DNA of 64,000 bases, taken from positions 496,001 through 560,000 of the forward strand of contig LT700188.1 of the NCBI GenBank assembly GCA_900155405.1, in the 5' to 3' direction. The stretch is from Negativicoccus massiliensis (GTDB lineage Bacteria; Bacillota; Negativicutes; Veillonellales; Negativicoccaceae). A program made the translations under genes and the position numbers. The notes below the pieces were generated by a model, which was not told where the DNA came from, searched no databases, and worked only from the letters and a program-made list of their open reading frames with translations. Below are positions 38,330 to 47,826 of this stretch, in pieces (the first letter of the stretch is position 1; every line of letters begins with the position of its first letter).

Positions 38330-40417
38330 CTAGCGACGACGACGTTTACCTCGCTTGCCATGTTTATTTTTTAATCGTTTCGCCTTGGCGAGTTTTTTCG
38401 CCGCTTTTGTTTTGCTCTTACCTTTCTTGTGACTGCGAATGGCGGCGGATGCTTGCGCGACTTCTTCAAGCGAGTTGAATTCTCCCAGCAGGAAGTCGAG
38501 CGTTCGATGTTCAATATCGGCTTTCGCCAACGTCACGCGAACCTGATCACCCAACTGGAAGATCGTTTGTCCGCCATGGTCTTTAAACGTATAATCACGT
38601 TCCTCAAAGTGTCCTCGGCCGTTATCGATCACATCGGTATGGACCAATCCTTCCGCGCCATTATCCAAGGCGACAAACACGCCAAAGTTGGCAAGCCCCG
38701 TGACGGTCGCATCAAAGGCCTCGCCGACAAACGGTGCCATGTATTCCGTCCGTTTCAAATCGTTGGTTTCACGTTCCGCCTCTACCGATCGGCGTTCCGC
38801 CATCGAGGACTGCTCCGCCGCGCGCGCTAACCATTGTTTGTCGCGCGCCGGTTGTGATTTGCCCGACAAAACCTCACGAACCAAACGGTGTACTACGAGA
38901 TCCGGATAGCGTCGAATCGGCGATGTGAAATGCGTGTAACATTCGGAGGCCAAACCGAAATGCCCCCAATTAATAATGTCATAGTAGGCTTGCGGCAACG
39001 ATCGCAGCGTCATTGTTTCAATAATCGGTTGGATGCCGTGTTCTTCCGCAATGGCCAACATTTTTTGAACATCTTTCGGCTCTACTTCCGCTCCCAATTC
39101 AACTCGGGCGCCCCAAACCTGCAACAGATTCAAAACCATTTGCAGCTTTTCTTTGTCCGGCGACTGGTGCACACGGAAAATAGCGGTCCGATTTTCTTTC
39201 GATATAAACCGCGCAATCGTTTCATTGGCCAACAACATTGCCTCTTCAACCATTTTTTCAGCAATAGTGCGATCACGTTTAACAATCTGGATCGGTTTAC
39301 CGTCTTCATCAAGCAGAATCTTGAATTCAGGGAAATCAAAACTCAAAGCGCCGCGTTTCGTACGCATACGGATCAATCGTTCCGCCAGTTCCTGCCACGT
39401 TTTCAGCATCGTAAGATGCGGCCGTAAATCGTCCGGATAGATATCTTCCAGCAGAGCTTTGCGAACTTCCGCATAGGTGCAGCGGCGCGCGCTCTTAATG
39501 ATGCCCGGTCCGATTTTAGAGTTCACCACTTCGCCCGCTTCGTTGACTTCCATGACCACGGACATGGTGTAGCGATCGACGCCTTCATTTAAGCTGCAGA
39601 CACCGTTTGAAAGCACTTCGGGCAGCATCGGGATAACGCGATCCGCCAAATACACGCTGGTGCCGCGACGAAATGCTTCCTTATCCAATTCCGAACCGCG
39701 TTTCGCGTACCAACTGACATCGGCGATATGAACGCCCAGCTCCGTATTGCCGTTATCCAATGTGCGACAGTATACGGCATCGTCAAAATCTTTTGCATCC
39801 GCACCGTCGATGGTAATAATCGGCTGATCGCGAAAATCCATCCGATCCCCCGGTGTAATCGGTATTTTCGCAACTTGTTCCGCTTCGTCAAGAACTTCTT
39901 TCGGAAATATTTTAGGGATATGGTGGCTGGCAATAATCAGGCTGATATCCAGCCCTTTATCGCCCTCATAACCGAGTACTTCTTCGATAACGCCTTCCGC
40001 CATACGCTTCGCTTCCGGCCATTTAGTAATTCGCACCAGTACCTTGGCGCCGCTTTTGGCATCTTTCATTTGGTCGGCAGGAATATAAATATCCGCCCCC
40101 ATGCGCTCGTCATCCGGCGTCACAACCGCGAAGTTTTTCTGCAACTCGAAAGTACCGACTACCGTTTCATTCGCATGCGTGACAACCCGCACCACTTGAC
40201 CTTCATACTTACCGGCCTGTGATTTGCGTTCGAGCACTTCCACCTGCACGGTATCATTATGCATGGCATTCCCGCGACATTCTTTACCGATATAAATATC
40301 TTCATGCTTTTCATCGGTAATCAAGAATCCGAAATTTGCCGCGTATCCTTTGTATACGCCCGTTACCATTTGTCCGGGACTGTATCCCTGCATCCGATCA
40401 ATCACTCGTTTTGCCAT
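38330..40417 (-). CDS. rnr: Ribonuclease R
   Basis: 695 residues. A processive 3'-5' exoribonuclease that digests structured RNA. N-terminal cold-shock-type OB domains; the RNB catalytic domain with [16 protein letters not shown] (near residue 205) carries the metal Asp residues; [17 protein letters not shown] lies near 535; a C-terminal S1 domain (about 575-655) is followed by a Lys/Arg-rich tail of about 40 residues. GGAGGTGG precedes the ATG. A terminator separates it from secG. Confidence 0.95.
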   Translation of the reverse strand: MAKRVIDRMQGYSPGQMVTGVYKGYAANFGFLITDEKHEDIYIGKECRGNAMHNDTVQVEVLERKSQAGKYEGQVVRVVTHANETVVGTFELQKNFAVVTPDDERMGADIYIPADQMKDAKSGAKVLVRITKWPEAKRMAEGVIEEVLGYEGDKGLDISLIIASHHIPKIFPKEVLDEAEQVAKIPITPGDRMDFRDQPIITIDGADAKDFDDAVYCRTLDNGNTELGVHIADVSWYAKRGSELDKEAFRRGTSVYLADRVIPMLPEVLSNGVCSLNEGVDRYTMSVVMEVNEAGEVVNSKIGPGIIKSARRCTYAEVRKALLEDIYPDDLRPHLTMLKTWQELAERLIRMRTKRGALSFDFPEFKILLDEDGKPIQIVKRDRTIAEKMVEEAMLLANETIARFISKENRTAIFRVHQSPDKEKLQMVLNLLQVWGARVELGAEVEPKDVQKMLAIAEEHGIQPIIETMTLRSLPQAYYDIINWGHFGLASECYTHFTSPIRRYPDLVVHRLVREVLSGKSQPARDKQWLARAAEQSSMAERRSVEAERETNDLKRTEYMAPFVGEAFDATVTGLANFGVFVALDNGAEGLVHTDVIDNGRGHFEERDYTFKDHGGQTIFQLGDQVRVTLAKADIEHRTLDFLLGEFNSLEEVAQASAAIRSHKKGKSKTKAAKKLAKAKRLKNKHGKRGKRRRR

Positions 40418-40436
40418 ACGCCACCTCCGGAAACAA

Positions 40437-40458
40437 AAAGTCCGCCTTCGCGGACTTT
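40437..40458 (-). terminator. Terminator between secG and rnr
   Basis: AAAGTCCGC GAAG GCGGACTTT followed by TTG on the minus strand, right after the secG stop. Its T-run is short, so partial read-through into rnr is likely. Confidence 0.75.
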
Positions 40459-40459
40459 A

Positions 40460-40708
40460 TTAGTACGTATTGAAGTATTTCACAAGCGCTAACGTAGTCA
40501 ACGCAAAAACGATACCTAAAATAACGGTTAAACGCGATAAAATCGCATCTTTACCACGCGCTTTCCCGCCGAAGAAGGTATCCGCCGCACCGCCGATAGA
40601 GCTTCCCATCCCGGCCGTCTTGCTTTCTTGCAGAACCACAACGGTAATCAATAATACCGCGATGATCATTTCTGCAAACATCAACGTCATCTTCAAAACA
40701 GTTGTCAT
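40460..40708 (-). CDS. secG: Protein-export channel subunit SecG
   Basis: 82 residues with two transmembrane helices (about 8-28 and 58-78) around the conserved loop VVLQESKTAGMGSSIGGAADTFFG. Auxiliary subunit of the SecYEG translocon in the inner membrane. The gene begins 8 nt after the sigH stop and has an AAAGGA-type site. Confidence 0.92.
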   Translation of the reverse strand: MTTVLKMTLMFAEMIIAVLLITVVVLQESKTAGMGSSIGGAADTFFGGKARGKDAILSRLTVILGIVFALTTLALVKYFNTY

Positions 40709-40716
40709 CCTTTCCT

Positions 40717-41343
40717 TTAATGATTTCGAAAATATAATTCCATCTTACGTTTCATGCGCTGAATCGCATTATCCACCGTTTTGACCGGTCGACCGATACG
40801 TTGCGCAATCGTTTCATAAGAAAGTCCTCGTAAATAGTAGAGCAGCACCCGCAACTCCAGCTTGCTCAAAACGCGCGGCACCTCTTGCGAAAGTGACGCC
40901 ATCCATTCGTTGCGTAAATAAATTGACTCGGGATCGCTGTCGTAATCTGTTGCCAGTATTTCCAACAACGGACGACCGCCGTCATCCCCTTCAAATACCG
41001 ATCGATTGAGAGATATATAGGAGTTAAGCGGTTGGTGTTTATATCGAGTAGCTCCTTTAATCGCTGTCAGCATTTGCCGGGTAATGCAGATATTGGCAAA
41101 GGTTTTAAAACTCGCACCGTATTGCGGATCGTAATCGCGTGCCGCTTTAAACAAGCCGATCATTGCTTCCTGCACCAAATCATCGCTTTCCGCCCCGGCC
41201 AAAAAGTATGAGCGGGTCCTTAACTTGGCCAGTCCCCGATAGCGCTCAATGATCGCTTCCAAGGCTTCGGCGTCTCCCGCTTGACTGCGAAGTACCAACT
41301 CTTCATCCGTCAAGATTTTCGACGAATACTCCGTCGCCGCCAT
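40717..41343 (-). CDS. sigH: RNA polymerase sigma factor of the SigH type
   Basis: 208 residues. Sigma-70 family. Region 2 contains LVQEAMIGLFKAARDYDP (core binding, near residue 56) and FANICITRQMLTAIKGATRYKH; region 4 is the C-terminal helix-turn-helix (SKLELRVLLYYLRGLSYETIAQRIGRPVKTVDNAIQRMKRK, in parts, from about 160). In Bacillota SigH drives early sporulation and competence genes. Its place after yacP is conserved. Whether this organism sporulates cannot be judged from the window. Confidence 0.92.
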   Translation of the reverse strand: MAATEYSSKILTDEELVLRSQAGDAEALEAIIERYRGLAKLRTRSYFLAGAESDDLVQEAMIGLFKAARDYDPQYGASFKTFANICITRQMLTAIKGATRYKHQPLNSYISLNRSVFEGDDGGRPLLEILATDYDSDPESIYLRNEWMASLSQEVPRVLSKLELRVLLYYLRGLSYETIAQRIGRPVKTVDNAIQRMKRKMELYFRNH

Positions 41344-41414
41344 GCGAACGCCTCCTCACCCAATATATACAAAATCATTATACTTAAATAAAACTCACGG
41401 TGCAAGCATGCGAT

Positions 41415-41945
41415 TTATTTGCGGTGGCGTATTTTCTCCAAAAGATCTCGCGCGTCAGGACAGAGCTGCTCTGCCAATGCTACTCGCTGTTTTTGCGTGA
41501 GACGTGAGTGCTCTTCTTTTTGCGCTTTTTTGTCGGCATCAATCTCCTGCATCAAATCCCGCACCGATTTTCGGTACGCGCCGCTGCCGCTGACTTGCGA
41601 TTGCTCCGGACCGTCCGACGTCACGACGTAGATGTAGCGATAGTTATCGCGCTGACGGAATGCCACTTTTTCAATATAACTGTCGGCAGTGGTTTTCGCC
41701 GTCGTATACACGATATGAAAGCCGGGCGCGCGTTCGATGATTTGACCGGCGTGACCGATCTTTTTACCGTCAAATACCAAAATAACTTCGATCCCCGTGT
41801 GCTTGGCCAAGTCGAGCAAAGTATCCGCTAAAAACTCGCGGGCATGTTCCAAGTCATCCTTTTCAAAGCGCCAATACGCAGGATCGGCAAAAATCACGTT
41901 GTAGCCGTCCACCAGCCAGAGTGGCTTCAAATTGTATTCAGCCAT
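41415..41945 (-). CDS. yacP: NYN-domain endoribonuclease YacP (Rae1-like)
   Basis: 176 residues. PIN/NYN fold: LWLVDGYNVIFA (Asp at residue 12), EVILVFDGKKIG and ADSYIEKVA, VVTSDGPEQ carry the acidic metal site. In Bacillus this protein (Rae1) cleaves mRNA on the ribosome. The ATG at 41945 overlaps rlmB by 8 nt. Confidence 0.88.
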   Translation of the reverse strand: MAEYNLKPLWLVDGYNVIFADPAYWRFEKDDLEHAREFLADTLLDLAKHTGIEVILVFDGKKIGHAGQIIERAPGFHIVYTTAKTTADSYIEKVAFRQRDNYRYIYVVTSDGPEQSQVSGSGAYRKSVRDLMQEIDADKKAQKEEHSRLTQKQRVALAEQLCPDARDLLEKIRHRK

Positions 41946-42729
41946 GTTGTGACCGTTGTTGCCGCGCCGCTTCAAACATCATCAGCGCGCCGGCGACCGA
42001 TACATTTAATGAGGATACTTTACCCCACATCGGAATCTGTACCATGAAATCACAATTTTCACGTACCAGACGCGAAATGCCTTTTCCTTCATTCCCAAGC
42101 ACGATCACCGTTTTCCCGCGCCAATTCGCTTCCGTGTACGTCAGTTCGCCTGCCATATCGGCACCGCCTACCCAAAAGCCGGCTTTTTTCAACGTATCCA
42201 ATGTTTGCACTACATTGGTGACGCGCACAATCGGCAGCCACTCCACCGCGCCGGCCGATGTTTTATGAACGACCTCGGTCACCGCCGCGCTGCGTCGCTC
42301 GGGAATAATGACAGCGACCGCTCCCGCGCCGTCCGCAGAACGAATGATCGCGCCGAGATTATGCGGATCCTCGACACCGTCCAAAAGTATAACCAACGCA
42401 TGGTCCATATCTTGTACCGTTGCCAGTACGCTTTCCAGTGTGGCGTATTCATACGGCGGTAATTCCACCACAATGCCTTGTTGTCGCACACCGGGCACCA
42501 TTTGTTGCAAGGTTTGGGCATCCGTTTCATGGATGGGAATTCCCGCCTTACGCGCCGTTTCGACCAACGCTTTCACATCACCGCGCACCGGTGTCTGCAC
42601 ATAGAGCGCGCGAGCGCGTCCGCTGGCAATGGTCTCCACTGCACCGCGGCGGCCGGCTATATAATGAGCGGAAGCGTCGGTATGCTCACGACGTTTACCG
42701 CCGAACTTAGGTTTGGCTTTGGATCTCAT
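41938..42729 (-). CDS. rlmB: 23S rRNA (guanosine-2'-O-)-methyltransferase RlmB
   Basis: 263 residues. SPOUT (trefoil-knot) enzyme methylating G2251 in the 23S P loop. N-terminal substrate-binding domain (GRRGAVETIASG) and C-terminal knot with DGVEDPHNLGAIIRSADGAG (from about residue 116), VLGNEGKGISRLVRENCD and IPMWGKVSSLNVSVAGALMMFE. It overlaps mrnC by 23 nt. Confidence 0.94.
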   Translation of the reverse strand: MRSKAKPKFGGKRREHTDASAHYIAGRRGAVETIASGRARALYVQTPVRGDVKALVETARKAGIPIHETDAQTLQQMVPGVRQQGIVVELPPYEYATLESVLATVQDMDHALVILLDGVEDPHNLGAIIRSADGAGAVAVIIPERRSAAVTEVVHKTSAGAVEWLPIVRVTNVVQTLDTLKKAGFWVGGADMAGELTYTEANWRGKTVIVLGNEGKGISRLVRENCDFMVQIPMWGKVSSLNVSVAGALMMFEAARQQRSQHG

Positions 42730-43174
42730 GTCGCATTACCTCCTGCGCAATCGGCCAGGCCGTTTGCAAAAGCGCCGCAAGGCGTTCGTTTTGATCATGC
42801 CGATAGCAATACCCAAGCAATGCTTCCCACGCCGTACTTTGTTGGTATTCGGCAAGCGTCGCGCTGGCGGGCGCGTGCAGAGAAAGATTACGGGCGCGTC
42901 GGCAGAGATCCTGCTCTGCTTCCGTTAACGTATCCCATAAGGAGCGTAATACCGCGCTTTGATTTTTCGCCGCCACCAGTCGCGCCGCCAAATCATGCAA
43001 CACACGTGTTTTGGCAATTCCTGTCTCCGCGAGGCGAGTGCGCACAAAAACGCTGTAAACCGCGTCACCGACGAACGCATATGTCTGCAAATCCCACTCC
43101 GCTTCAGTCGGCGTCCCCTGCGCCAAACGCTCGATCGCTTCGTCACGCAGATATAAATATTGTTTAAACTTCAC
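42707..43174 (-). CDS. mrnC: Mini-ribonuclease III
   Basis: 155 residues. RNase III catalytic domain without a double-stranded-RNA-binding domain; it trims the 23S rRNA 3' and 5' ends. YAFVGDAVYSVFVRTRLAE (near residue 32) carries the metal Asp, and AWEALLGYCYR (near 125) the second acidic residue. I use the GTG at 43174, which overlaps the end of cysS by 11 nt. Frame extension to 43216 has no site. Confidence 0.88.
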   Translation of the reverse strand: MKFKQYLYLRDEAIERLAQGTPTEAEWDLQTYAFVGDAVYSVFVRTRLAETGIAKTRVLHDLAARLVAAKNQSAVLRSLWDTLTEAEQDLCRRARNLSLHAPASATLAEYQQSTAWEALLGYCYRHDQNERLAALLQTAWPIAQEVMRHEIQSQT

Positions 43175-44768
43175 GGCGATGCCATGTCGAACCTTCGGGT
43201 CCGTCTTCAACCACAATTCCGATCGCAGCCAATCGATCCCGCAGCAAGTCGGCGAATTGGTATTTTTTCTCGGCGCGCGCCTGCTCCCGCAATGTCAAAA
43301 CAGATTTCATCACAGCCTGGTAACGGGCCTCCGGCGCATGCTGCGGAGGCTCTGCTTCAAGCACGACTCCGAGCGCATCAAATTGCTCGGTCATTTTCTG
43401 CGCCAGCTCCGGCAAGTCTTCATCGAGTGCCTGTTGGCGAACGCCGGCGAGCATTTCCAACAACGCTTTGAATTCGCTGTCGTCAACTTCCGGTTCTTTC
43501 CAGATCTGCGGCAAAATACCGAGCACATCCATCATCTCATGTAAAACATTCAATGCAGCATTCAGCGCGCGGGCATCTTCACCGTTATTCCCGGCGAGAT
43601 AGATATTTATATTTTTCACCAATGTAAACATCGCGCCGATGGCAAGTGCTGTGTTGAAATCATCATTCATTGCGGCGATAAACGCGTGCCGCGCTTCAAT
43701 CGCAGCTGTACGCAATTCCTGCGCGGTGAAATCTTCTTCCTGATGGCCGCGGTTGACCGCCTGCCGCAATTTCGCCACCGTTGCCGCCAGACGAGCCACC
43801 GTCCGCTCCGCCTCTTCCAATCGTTCATCACTGAAGTCAAGCGGACTGCGATAATGCGTGGAAATAAGGAAAAAGCGCAATGCGTCCGGACTGTACTTAG
43901 CTAAAATATCTTTGACGAGGAAGAAATTACCCAGCGATTTACTCATTTTTTCCTGATCAATCGTGATAAAGCCGTTATGCAGCCAGTAATTAACAAAAGC
44001 GTGCCCTGTGCAGCCTTCCGACTGCGCAATTTCATTTTCATGGTGCGGGAAAATAAGATCGCTGCCACCGCCATGGAAATCAAATGTGTCACCGAGATAT
44101 TTAGTACTCATCGCGGAGCATTCGATGTGCCAACCCGGACGTCCTTTGCCCCAGGGGCTGTCCCACGACGGTTCATCGGGTTTAGCCGCTTTCCACAGAG
44201 CAAAATCTCCCGGATTACGTTTTTCGTCATCGACCGCCACACGCGCGCCCGCCAGCATGTCTTCCACATTCCGACCGGAAAGTTTCCCGTACGGCGCAAA
44301 CGTAGAGATGTCATAGTACACATCGCCATGCAACGGATAGGCGTGTCCTTCCGCAATCAGTCCTTCGACCATGCGAATAATGTCATCCATATGCTCGGAT
44401 ACGCGCGGATAGCGATCCACGCGGCGAATATGCAGCGCATCCATCACTTCAAAATACGTCGCGATGAATTGCTCGGCAATAGCACTCCATTGCACGCCCG
44501 CCAGCTTCGCCGCGTTGATAATTTTGTCATCCACATCCGTGAAATTTTGAATGTGCGTCACTTGGTAACCGCGATATTCCAAGTAACGATGAATCACATC
44601 CCAGGTCACAAACGGTCGAGCATTACCGATATGGGAATGATTGTACGGCGTGACACCGCACACATACATTTTCACTTCCCCGGGAGTAATCGGCTTGAAC
44701 TCTTCTTTTTCCTTGGAAAGCGTATTATATACGTAAATATTTTTCAAATCCGTTTCATCGACTTGCAT
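43164..44768 (-). CDS. cysS: Cysteinyl-tRNA synthetase
   Basis: 534 residues, class I. Zinc/catalytic [17 protein letters not shown] (HIGH-type motif, near residue 38), [19 protein letters not shown] (near 235), [10 protein letters not shown] (near 275) and a helical anticodon-binding tail. GGAGGG is 5 nt from the ATG. It overlaps cysE by 14 nt. The T-box upstream of cysE, with Cys specifier TGC, would regulate both. Confidence 0.96.
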   Translation of the reverse strand: MQVDETDLKNIYVYNTLSKEKEEFKPITPGEVKMYVCGVTPYNHSHIGNARPFVTWDVIHRYLEYRGYQVTHIQNFTDVDDKIINAAKLAGVQWSAIAEQFIATYFEVMDALHIRRVDRYPRVSEHMDDIIRMVEGLIAEGHAYPLHGDVYYDISTFAPYGKLSGRNVEDMLAGARVAVDDEKRNPGDFALWKAAKPDEPSWDSPWGKGRPGWHIECSAMSTKYLGDTFDFHGGGSDLIFPHHENEIAQSEGCTGHAFVNYWLHNGFITIDQEKMSKSLGNFFLVKDILAKYSPDALRFFLISTHYRSPLDFSDERLEEAERTVARLAATVAKLRQAVNRGHQEEDFTAQELRTAAIEARHAFIAAMNDDFNTALAIGAMFTLVKNINIYLAGNNGEDARALNAALNVLHEMMDVLGILPQIWKEPEVDDSEFKALLEMLAGVRQQALDEDLPELAQKMTEQFDALGVVLEAEPPQHAPEARYQAVMKSVLTLREQARAEKKYQFADLLRDRLAAIGIVVEDGPEGSTWHRREV

Positions 44769-45435
44769 TGTTTCCCTCCAATTTTGTTAAACGTTCTTCC
44801 AAAAGCGCGACTTGTTCTTTCAAATTCGTAATTTTTTCTTTAATCGGATCCGGTAATTCGGAATGATCCAAATCAACTTCCTCTTCATCGTTATCGATAT
44901 GCAACGGGCTGATACCGCGGCTGGAAATCACCTGTCCCGGAATACCGACAACGGTACTGTGCGGAGGCACCGGTTTAAGCACCACCGAACCGGCGCCTAT
45001 TTTGGCGCCTTCGCCTACGGTAAATGAACCGAGCACCTTGGCTCCGCAGGCGACTACCACGTAATCCTCAAGCGTCGGATGGCGTTTTCCTTTTTCTTTA
45101 CCCGTACCGCCCAAGGTTACCCCCTGGTAAAGTGTCACATTATCGCCGACGATGGCCGTTTCACCGATCACCACTCCACCGCCGTGATCGATAAAAACAC
45201 CGTTGCCGATCTGCGCGCCGGGGTGAATTTCAATACCCGTAAAAAAACGTGCGCAATGAGACAACAAGCGCGCGATAAAAAAGCAATTGTGCCGATACCA
45301 CCAGTGCGATACGCGATGCCACCACAATGCGTGCAAACCGGGATAGCAAAAAATGACTTCCCAAAAGTTTTTTGCCGCGGGGTCGCGCGCGAACACGACG
45401 CGAATATCATTTTGGCATTGTTGCAAAAAGTTCAC
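44755..45435 (-). CDS. cysE: Serine O-acetyltransferase
   Basis: 226 residues. Makes O-acetylserine, the precursor used by CysK. Left-handed parallel beta-helix repeats (FTGIEIHPGAQIGNGVFIDHGGGVVIGETAIVG, in parts) and the catalytic HPTLEDYVVVACGAKVLG. A helical C-terminal tail (about residues 190-226) has a coiled-coil look. GTG start at 45435 with AAGGAG. First gene of the operon that runs through cysS, mrnC, rlmB, yacP, sigH and secG. Confidence 0.94.
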   Translation of the reverse strand: MNFLQQCQNDIRVVFARDPAAKNFWEVIFCYPGLHALWWHRVSHWWYRHNCFFIARLLSHCARFFTGIEIHPGAQIGNGVFIDHGGGVVIGETAIVGDNVTLYQGVTLGGTGKEKGKRHPTLEDYVVVACGAKVLGSFTVGEGAKIGAGSVVLKPVPPHSTVVGIPGQVISSRGISPLHIDNDEEEVDLDHSELPDPIKEKITNLKEQVALLEERLTKLEGNNASR

Positions 45436-45449
45436 TTGCCGCTCCTTAA

Positions 45450-45682
45450 AATAAAAAAACCACCTGCTGCAGAGGCGTTGAAACGCGGTTCCACTCTGCT
45501 TTACAGATAGCTGTATCTCGATCGTCGTAACGGGACTTTACCGTTGCTGCGTACTCATTTTCTGCAGCACCACTCCGGGAGGCACTTCAACGTTGGTTGC
45601 CAAGCGAACTCACAGCCACGATCCGCTCTCTCTTAAGACAACACCGACGTTTACTTTTTCCGTTCATCGTGTATTTTTAATA
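45450..45682 (-). promoter_or_regulatory. T-box leader of the cysE-cysS operon (Cys specifier TGC)
   Basis: On the minus strand: AAAAAGTA, AAGAGAGAGCGG, GTTGAAG-TGC-CTCCCGGAG, stem III (TGCTGC/GCAGCA), T-box AGAGTGGAACCGCG (45497-45484), then a GC-rich stem and TTTTTTTATTTT (45460-45450). It senses uncharged tRNA-Cys to allow read-through. The specifier position is supported by the identity of the genes. Confidence 0.93.
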
Positions 45683-45688
45683 TAATCC

Positions 45689-45717
45689 AGTGTAACGAAA
45701 AACGATAATTTTGTCAA
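45689..45717 (-). promoter_or_regulatory. Promoter of the cysE operon
   Basis: TTGACA (45712-45717), 17 nt, TACACT (45689-45694), ending just upstream of the T-box. Confidence 0.85.
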
Positions 45718-45721
45718 CTTT

Positions 45722-45926
45722 AAAACTGTTTATCGGCTGACCTGGTCTTTGCCCCCACACTCGCCTGCTGGAACTTTCGCTCCTCTCGTCACTATTCGTC
45801 CTCTCGGTTTTACCGGCAGGTCTTACTTCTAAGCCGCACCATGCTCAAAAACGTTTTTGTTTTCTTACGTGGGTCGTTTTGCCTGCGACTGGCCTCGACT
45901 TGCAACCACAGACCCGTAAACAGTTT
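45722..45926 (-). ncRNA. Candidate structured RNA of about 205 nt (6S-like rod)
   Basis: A near-consensus promoter at 45932-45960 puts the start at about 45926. The first 11 bases (AAAACTGTTTA) pair perfectly with the last 11 (TAAACAGTTTT). A tetraloop hairpin CTTA-GAAG-TAAG (45833-45822) sits almost at the exact midpoint, giving a closed rod. No coding frame of interest is present. Size and overall shape match 6S RNA, which binds RNA polymerase, but I cannot align it to a known 6S consensus. RNase P RNA and SRP RNA core motifs were looked for and not found. Confidence 0.5.
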
Positions 45927-45931
45927 TCCTC

Positions 45932-45960
45932 ATTCTACAAACCTGCTTACAAAAAGTCAA
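45932..45960 (-). promoter_or_regulatory. Promoter of the rod-shaped RNA
   Basis: TTGACT (45955-45960), 17 nt, TAGAAT (45932-45937). No gene follows before the RNA and the cysE promoter. Confidence 0.8.
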
Positions 45961-46101
45961 GCTCAAAAGATCGTTTTCCCTATATAAAATCGGCATACGA
46001 AAATCGAAGATTTTATCTCATCTAAATCGAAAAAAAAGGTATAATGAAATAAGGCTTAAAGAAAACATACTCTTTACATAAATAAGCAAGGATGTTTGGC
46101 A

Positions 46102-46704
46102 ATGTTTACCTTAAATTTAATGCATACGGCGGCAGTGTACCAAAAAGATCGACGCGAATTGGGCCGAGTCATGGAGCCCATGCTTTTTTTGCTGCGGCAA
46201 AAAAGCCACCGTCTCTATTCGCATTCGATTCAAGTGGCGCATTACTCAGCCAGCATCGCCGCTCAAATGGGTTTGCCGGCCACCGAAATCGAAACGGTTC
46301 AGTCGGCCGCCCTGTTGCATGACATCGGTCTTTTGACCTTGCCGACAGTGGCGTTGCACAAGATGCCTTTCTTGACGAGACGCGAACAAGCCCTTTACAA
46401 AAAGCATCCGGATCTCGGCAGCAATATGCTCGAAACGATCCCGGCGTGCCAACATATTATTCCTTACATTCGACATCATCATGAGCGCTGGGACGGCACT
46501 GGTTTTCCTAAACATCTGCGCGGCGTAAATATTCCTTTGGGCGCTCGCATCATTGCCGTCGCCGATTACTATGAACAAATCACCAATCCCTCGGCGGAAA
46601 ATTGGGCGAAAACAAAACAGGAAGCGTTGAATGAACTCTTCAGCGCCTCCGGTCTTCTGTTTGATCCTTCGATTGTCCGTGTCTTTATCGACATTTTGAG
46701 TTAA
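46102..46704 (+). CDS. HD-GYP-type phosphohydrolase
   Basis: 200 residues, a stand-alone HD-GYP domain. YSHSIQVAHYSASIAAQMG, AALLHDIGLLTLP (HD), KKHPDLGSNMLETIP, YIRHHHERWDGTGFP (the GYP motif, here GFP) and LGARIIAVADYYEQIT are in family order. Such domains hydrolyse cyclic di-GMP or related dinucleotides, while those lacking full motifs may only bind. No sensor domain is attached. The ATG at 46102 is used; a TTG 6 nt upstream is also possible. Convergent with comF (4-nt overlap of the ends). Confidence 0.82.
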   Translation: MFTLNLMHTAAVYQKDRRELGRVMEPMLFLLRQKSHRLYSHSIQVAHYSASIAAQMGLPATEIETVQSAALLHDIGLLTLPTVALHKMPFLTRREQALYKKHPDLGSNMLETIPACQHIIPYIRHHHERWDGTGFPKHLRGVNIPLGARIIAVADYYEQITNPSAENWAKTKQEALNELFSASGLLFDPSIVRVFIDILS

Positions 46705-47348
46705 CGCGCGCCCGACGCGATCACCCAACCGATGATTTGCGCAGCGCCGGCTCGGTGCAAAACGCGCGCCGCTTCTTCCAGCGTAGCGCCCGTAGTATAG
46801 ATATCATCCACAAGAATTACCGTACGACCTGTCAATGGAACTCCTTCCCACCGGAAGGAGTTTTTTATATTTGTATGACGATCTGTACGACTCAATGTGG
46901 ATTGCGCCGGTGTATGACGTATTTTGACAAGGTCTTTTGACCATTGCCAGCCGCGTTCCTGCGCCAGCGGTGCGAAAATTTCCGCCACTTGATTGAAGCC
47001 GCGCTCGGCGTAGCGCTCCCGCGAGAGTGGAATCGGTACGCACAGAGCATCATCCGGAAACGCATCCGGCCAGGGAAAATCGCGCAACAAATTCTGAAAT
47101 ACCAGAGGATCTAAATGCTTGCGGCCGAATTTATAGCGCAACAAAGCGCTGCGCACGCCGCCGCGGTAATCCGTGCAAGCGTAACATCCCGTAAGCTTGC
47201 CGTGGTGACTTCCCGCAAGCTGCCGCGGTTGCCATACCTCATCACGACAATGCCGACACCATTCGCCGTGCCGACTGACCGCCGCATGACAGCCGGGACA
47301 ACGCGGCGGGTATAAAAAAGATAAAATTTGTCGCCAAAAACTAGGCAT
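46701..47348 (-). CDS. comF: ComF family protein (phosphoribosyltransferase-like), intact copy
   Basis: 215 residues. N-terminal zinc finger (YPPRCPGCHAAVSRHGEWCRHC, in parts) and C-terminal phosphoribosyltransferase fold with VPIPLSRERYAERGFNQV (near residue 112) and the PRPP loop VILVDDIYTTGAT (near 180). ComF is needed for DNA uptake in naturally competent bacteria. It carries the recD2-type 5' flank (AGGAGAAATCGATGCC), which shows it came from a recD2-comF arrangement. A diverged, split copy lies next to recD2. Confidence 0.93.
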   Translation of the reverse strand: MPSFWRQILSFLYPPRCPGCHAAVSRHGEWCRHCRDEVWQPRQLAGSHHGKLTGCYACTDYRGGVRSALLRYKFGRKHLDPLVFQNLLRDFPWPDAFPDDALCVPIPLSRERYAERGFNQVAEIFAPLAQERGWQWSKDLVKIRHTPAQSTLSRTDRHTNIKNSFRWEGVPLTGRTVILVDDIYTTGATLEEAARVLHRAGAAQIIGWVIASGAR

Positions 47349-47442
47349 CGATTTCTCCTGCCTTTGCAAGATTAAATATGGCTTTATAAATTTTATTCAT
47401 CGTTTTTCTCTTTTTCAATGAGAAACTGCCTTTATTTAAATG

Positions 47443-47471
47443 ATTATTTCCTCTTTTTTCGTTCTTGTCAA
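47443..47471 (-). promoter_or_regulatory. Promoter of the intact comF
   Basis: TTGACA (47466-47471), 17 nt, AATAAT (47443-47448). The 47349-47529 gap holds nothing else recognisable and is AT-rich. Confidence 0.65.
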
Positions 47472-47529
47472 TATTTTATGACTGATTCAATTTACAAACT
47501 CCGCGTCACTCCCTTTGCAAATCTTCCTA

Positions 47530-47665
47530 TGTTCGTGTGTTTATCGACATTTTGAGTTAACGTGCGCCCGACGCGATTCCTCAACGGATAATTTGCGCGG
47601 CACCGGCTCGGTGCAGGACACGTGCCGCTTCTTCCAGCGTAGCGCCCGTAGTATAGATATCATCC
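47530..47665 (-). pseudogene. 3' fragment of a second, diverged comF (plus end of the HD-GYP gene)
   Basis: The region repeats 46673-46810 with about 15 percent differences. It covers the last codons of the HD-GYP gene (TTTATCGACATTTTGAGTTAA) and the last 36 codons of comF. Translated on the minus strand it reads DDIYTTGATLEEAARVLHRA, then GAAQIIR and a stop in place of the Trp codon. The match breaks off at 47665 (after ATATCATCC on the plus strand). Confidence 0.88.
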
Positions 47666-47750
47666 CAACATAGTACGTATTTGATACAATAACACGATAA
47701 CAGGGATTTTGCCCCCCCGTGTGCATGCCTTTCGCTTAATTACATTATAC

Positions 47751-47796
47751 AAAAAATCAGAACGATTGCATCTTAGAGCGCGACCGTTCTGATTTT
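47751..47796 (-). terminator. Terminator of the DUF3298-type gene
   Basis: A 12-bp perfect stem AAAATCAGAACG / CGTTCTGATTTT with a 20-nt loop and flanking T-runs. Confidence 0.85.
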
Positions 47797-47826
47797 ATGT
47801 TTTGGCTTTCTTTTCTTCTCTAACTG

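Noticed and set aside
45722-45926. RNase P RNA or SRP RNA
   Set aside because: The core motifs (GAGGAAAGTCC; GGAAGCAGC) are absent, and the length is too short for RNase P RNA.
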